This document shows, in pieces, positions 4,276 through 5,009 of a stretch of DNA of 5,009 nt. This DNA is from an uncultured Lachnospiraceae bacterium (GTDB taxonomy: Bacteria; Bacillota; Clostridia; Lachnospirales; Lachnospiraceae), in NCBI GenBank assembly GCA_937891165.1, contig CALAEX010000040.1:1-5009 (forward strand), written 5' to 3'. Within the stretch, counting starts at the first letter, position 1. Each line of letters begins with the position of its first letter. Made by a program: the position numbers and the translations under genes. The notes beneath the pieces are model-generated. The model was not told where the DNA came from and searched no databases. It saw only the letters and a list, made by a program, of their open reading frames with translations.

Positions 4276-5009
4276 TTATTCTTCCATATAAATCTTTCGT
4301 TTTCGTTCTATTTCCTTTACCATTTCTTCTAATTCTATCTCTCCATCTATATAATCCCAAAACATATTCCAGTAGATATCTCTATCCATTCCAAAGAAAA
4401 TACTACCATTTGCATACACTTCATACCAATCTTTTATGAATGGTTCATCCTGATACATCGACTCATCTGCTAATAAAAATGTGTCTTTCTGAGTCATCAT
4501 ATATTGACAAAATTCTGAAATATACGCTAACGTTGCCTCTAAATTATCAGAATTTGCATTTACTGCAAGAAAAGTTACTGTTCCTACATTTCCTATATTC
4601 TTTGCTATTTTAGGTATTCCTACTGCTCCAATGGCATTATTCACATCCTTTAGCTTTCCTACATCAAATAAAATATTTCTTACATTTCGATTATATTCAT
4701 AAAAAAATGGAAATAAATTGTTTTTCGAAAGTTTATCAAATGCAATTGCATTACTCGCTAATTGTTCCTCATTTTCTTCTGGTAACATTTGTATTTGTTT
4801 TGCATAAGTACGAAATACATCGGTATCAAAACTATCATAGACACTTAAATATTGATGAAATAACTCTTCTATCAACGCCTTATCTGCTAAATTTCCCTTG
4901 ACAAATGTCCATTGGGACTGTGTATACTGAGTAGCTATCTGTTCGATTTCTTTCAAACGATATTCTTTCAAAGAAACATCATAATAGTCATTCATGTTAT
5001 CTAATCCAA
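4276..5009 (-). CDS. Chimera: UDP-glucuronate 4-epimerase N-terminal fragment joined in frame to a solute-binding protein C-terminus; 5' end outside the window
   Basis: The frame is open to the right window edge. The ATG at 4995 is internal: 'GLDNMNDYYDVSLKEYRL' is the conserved second strand and following loop of CapI-type UDP-glucuronate 4-epimerases, where the Met position is usually Leu. 'WTFVKGNLADKALIEELFHQY' (to about 4849) continues that family, which would next read towards 'VVNLAAQAGVRYS'. Here that is replaced by 'LSVYDSFDTDVFRTY'. From there to the stop the protein looks like the last ~190 residues of an extracellular solute-binding protein of a sugar-type ABC transporter: 'AVGIPKI', 'GTVTFLAVNANSDNLEATLAYISEF' with its NSDN helix cap, and the typical end 'YIDGEIELEEMVKEIERKRKIYME'. 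The catalytic half of the epimerase and the signal peptide and N-lobe of the binding protein are missing, so neither activity is expected. The lipoprotein gene follows after 21 bases. Assignment of both halves is by family memory; the junction could be a genomic deletion or an assembly join. Confidence 0.7.
   Translation of the reverse strand, partial: GLDNMNDYYDVSLKEYRLKEIEQIATQYTQSQWTFVKGNLADKALIEELFHQYLSVYDSFDTDVFRTYAKQIQMLPEENEEQLASNAIAFDKLSKNNLFPFFYEYNRNVRNILFDVGKLKDVNNAIGAVGIPKIAKNIGNVGTVTFLAVNANSDNLEATLAYISEFCQYMMTQKDTFLLADESMYQDEPFIKDWYEVYANGSIFFGMDRDIYWNMFWDYIDGEIELEEMVKEIERKRKIYMEE

Noticed and set aside
4149..4439. 96-codon plus-strand frame crossing the lipoprotein start and the binding-protein end
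   Set aside because: It spans a clear intergenic gap and two well-supported minus-strand genes. Its composition (His/Leu/Phe/Tyr-rich) and lack of a ribosome binding site mark it as a shadow frame.
4707..4901. 64-codon plus-strand frame opposite the chimera
   Set aside because: It has no ribosome binding site or recognisable motif and lies wholly antisense to sequence with clear binding-protein and epimerase likeness.
4276..4995. Complete 239-residue gene starting at the ATG of 4995
   Set aside because: The in-frame codons before this ATG read Gly-Leu-Asp-Asn, which belong to the same conserved epimerase block. The Met is therefore internal and the real start lies beyond the window.

Overview
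The window is AT-rich Firmicutes DNA. The gene families (a clostridial IS605-type TnpB, an Rpn-like C-terminal tail, an IS1634-type element, a solute-binding protein and a lipoprotein) suggest a gut clostridium, most likely Lachnospiraceae. That is inferred from protein style; no marker gene is present. What stands out is how much of it is broken: only the IS transposase looks like a complete, working gene.

Left part, plus strand (1-2615). A 5' fragment of tnpB (IS605/IS607 OrfB) loses TnpB resemblance near position 380. Immediately after comes an IS1634-like insertion sequence of about 1,880 bp (408-2287). It has imperfect inverted ends, a 14-bp target duplication, its own promoter, a 558-residue DDE transposase starting at 557, and a hairpin terminator just inside its right end. 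Beyond it lies the C-terminal remnant of an Rpn-family PD-(D/E)XK nuclease/transposase (2313-2615). Its 82-codon core keeps a near-perfect Shine-Dalgarno and an ATG. The short stretch between the TnpB fragment and the IS may be more Rpn remnant, so the IS probably landed in already scrambled DNA.

Middle (2616-2683). A hairpin with T-rich flanks on both sides separates two convergent transcription units.

Right part, minus strand (2684-5009, read from right to left). The first gene enters from outside the window. It is an apparent in-frame chimera: about 54 visible residues resemble the N-terminal region of a UDP-glucuronate 4-epimerase, followed by the C-terminal ~190 residues of a sugar-type ABC solute-binding protein. 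After 21 bp comes a lipoprotein gene with a very cysteine-rich signal peptide. Its frame is broken at a run of six A residues and continues in another frame for about 430 codons, with repeated beta-propeller-like 'YFV...LY' segments. Restoring the frame gives a lipoprotein of about 523 residues. The solute-binding protein and lipoprotein were probably expressed together at the cell surface before the rearrangement and frameshift.

The most interesting points are the epimerase/binding-protein chimera, the retained RBS-plus-ATG on the Rpn tail (compare the intragenic RpnS antitoxins of E. coli), the frameshift in the lipoprotein, and the similarity between the IS target site and a tandem repeat inside the IS.
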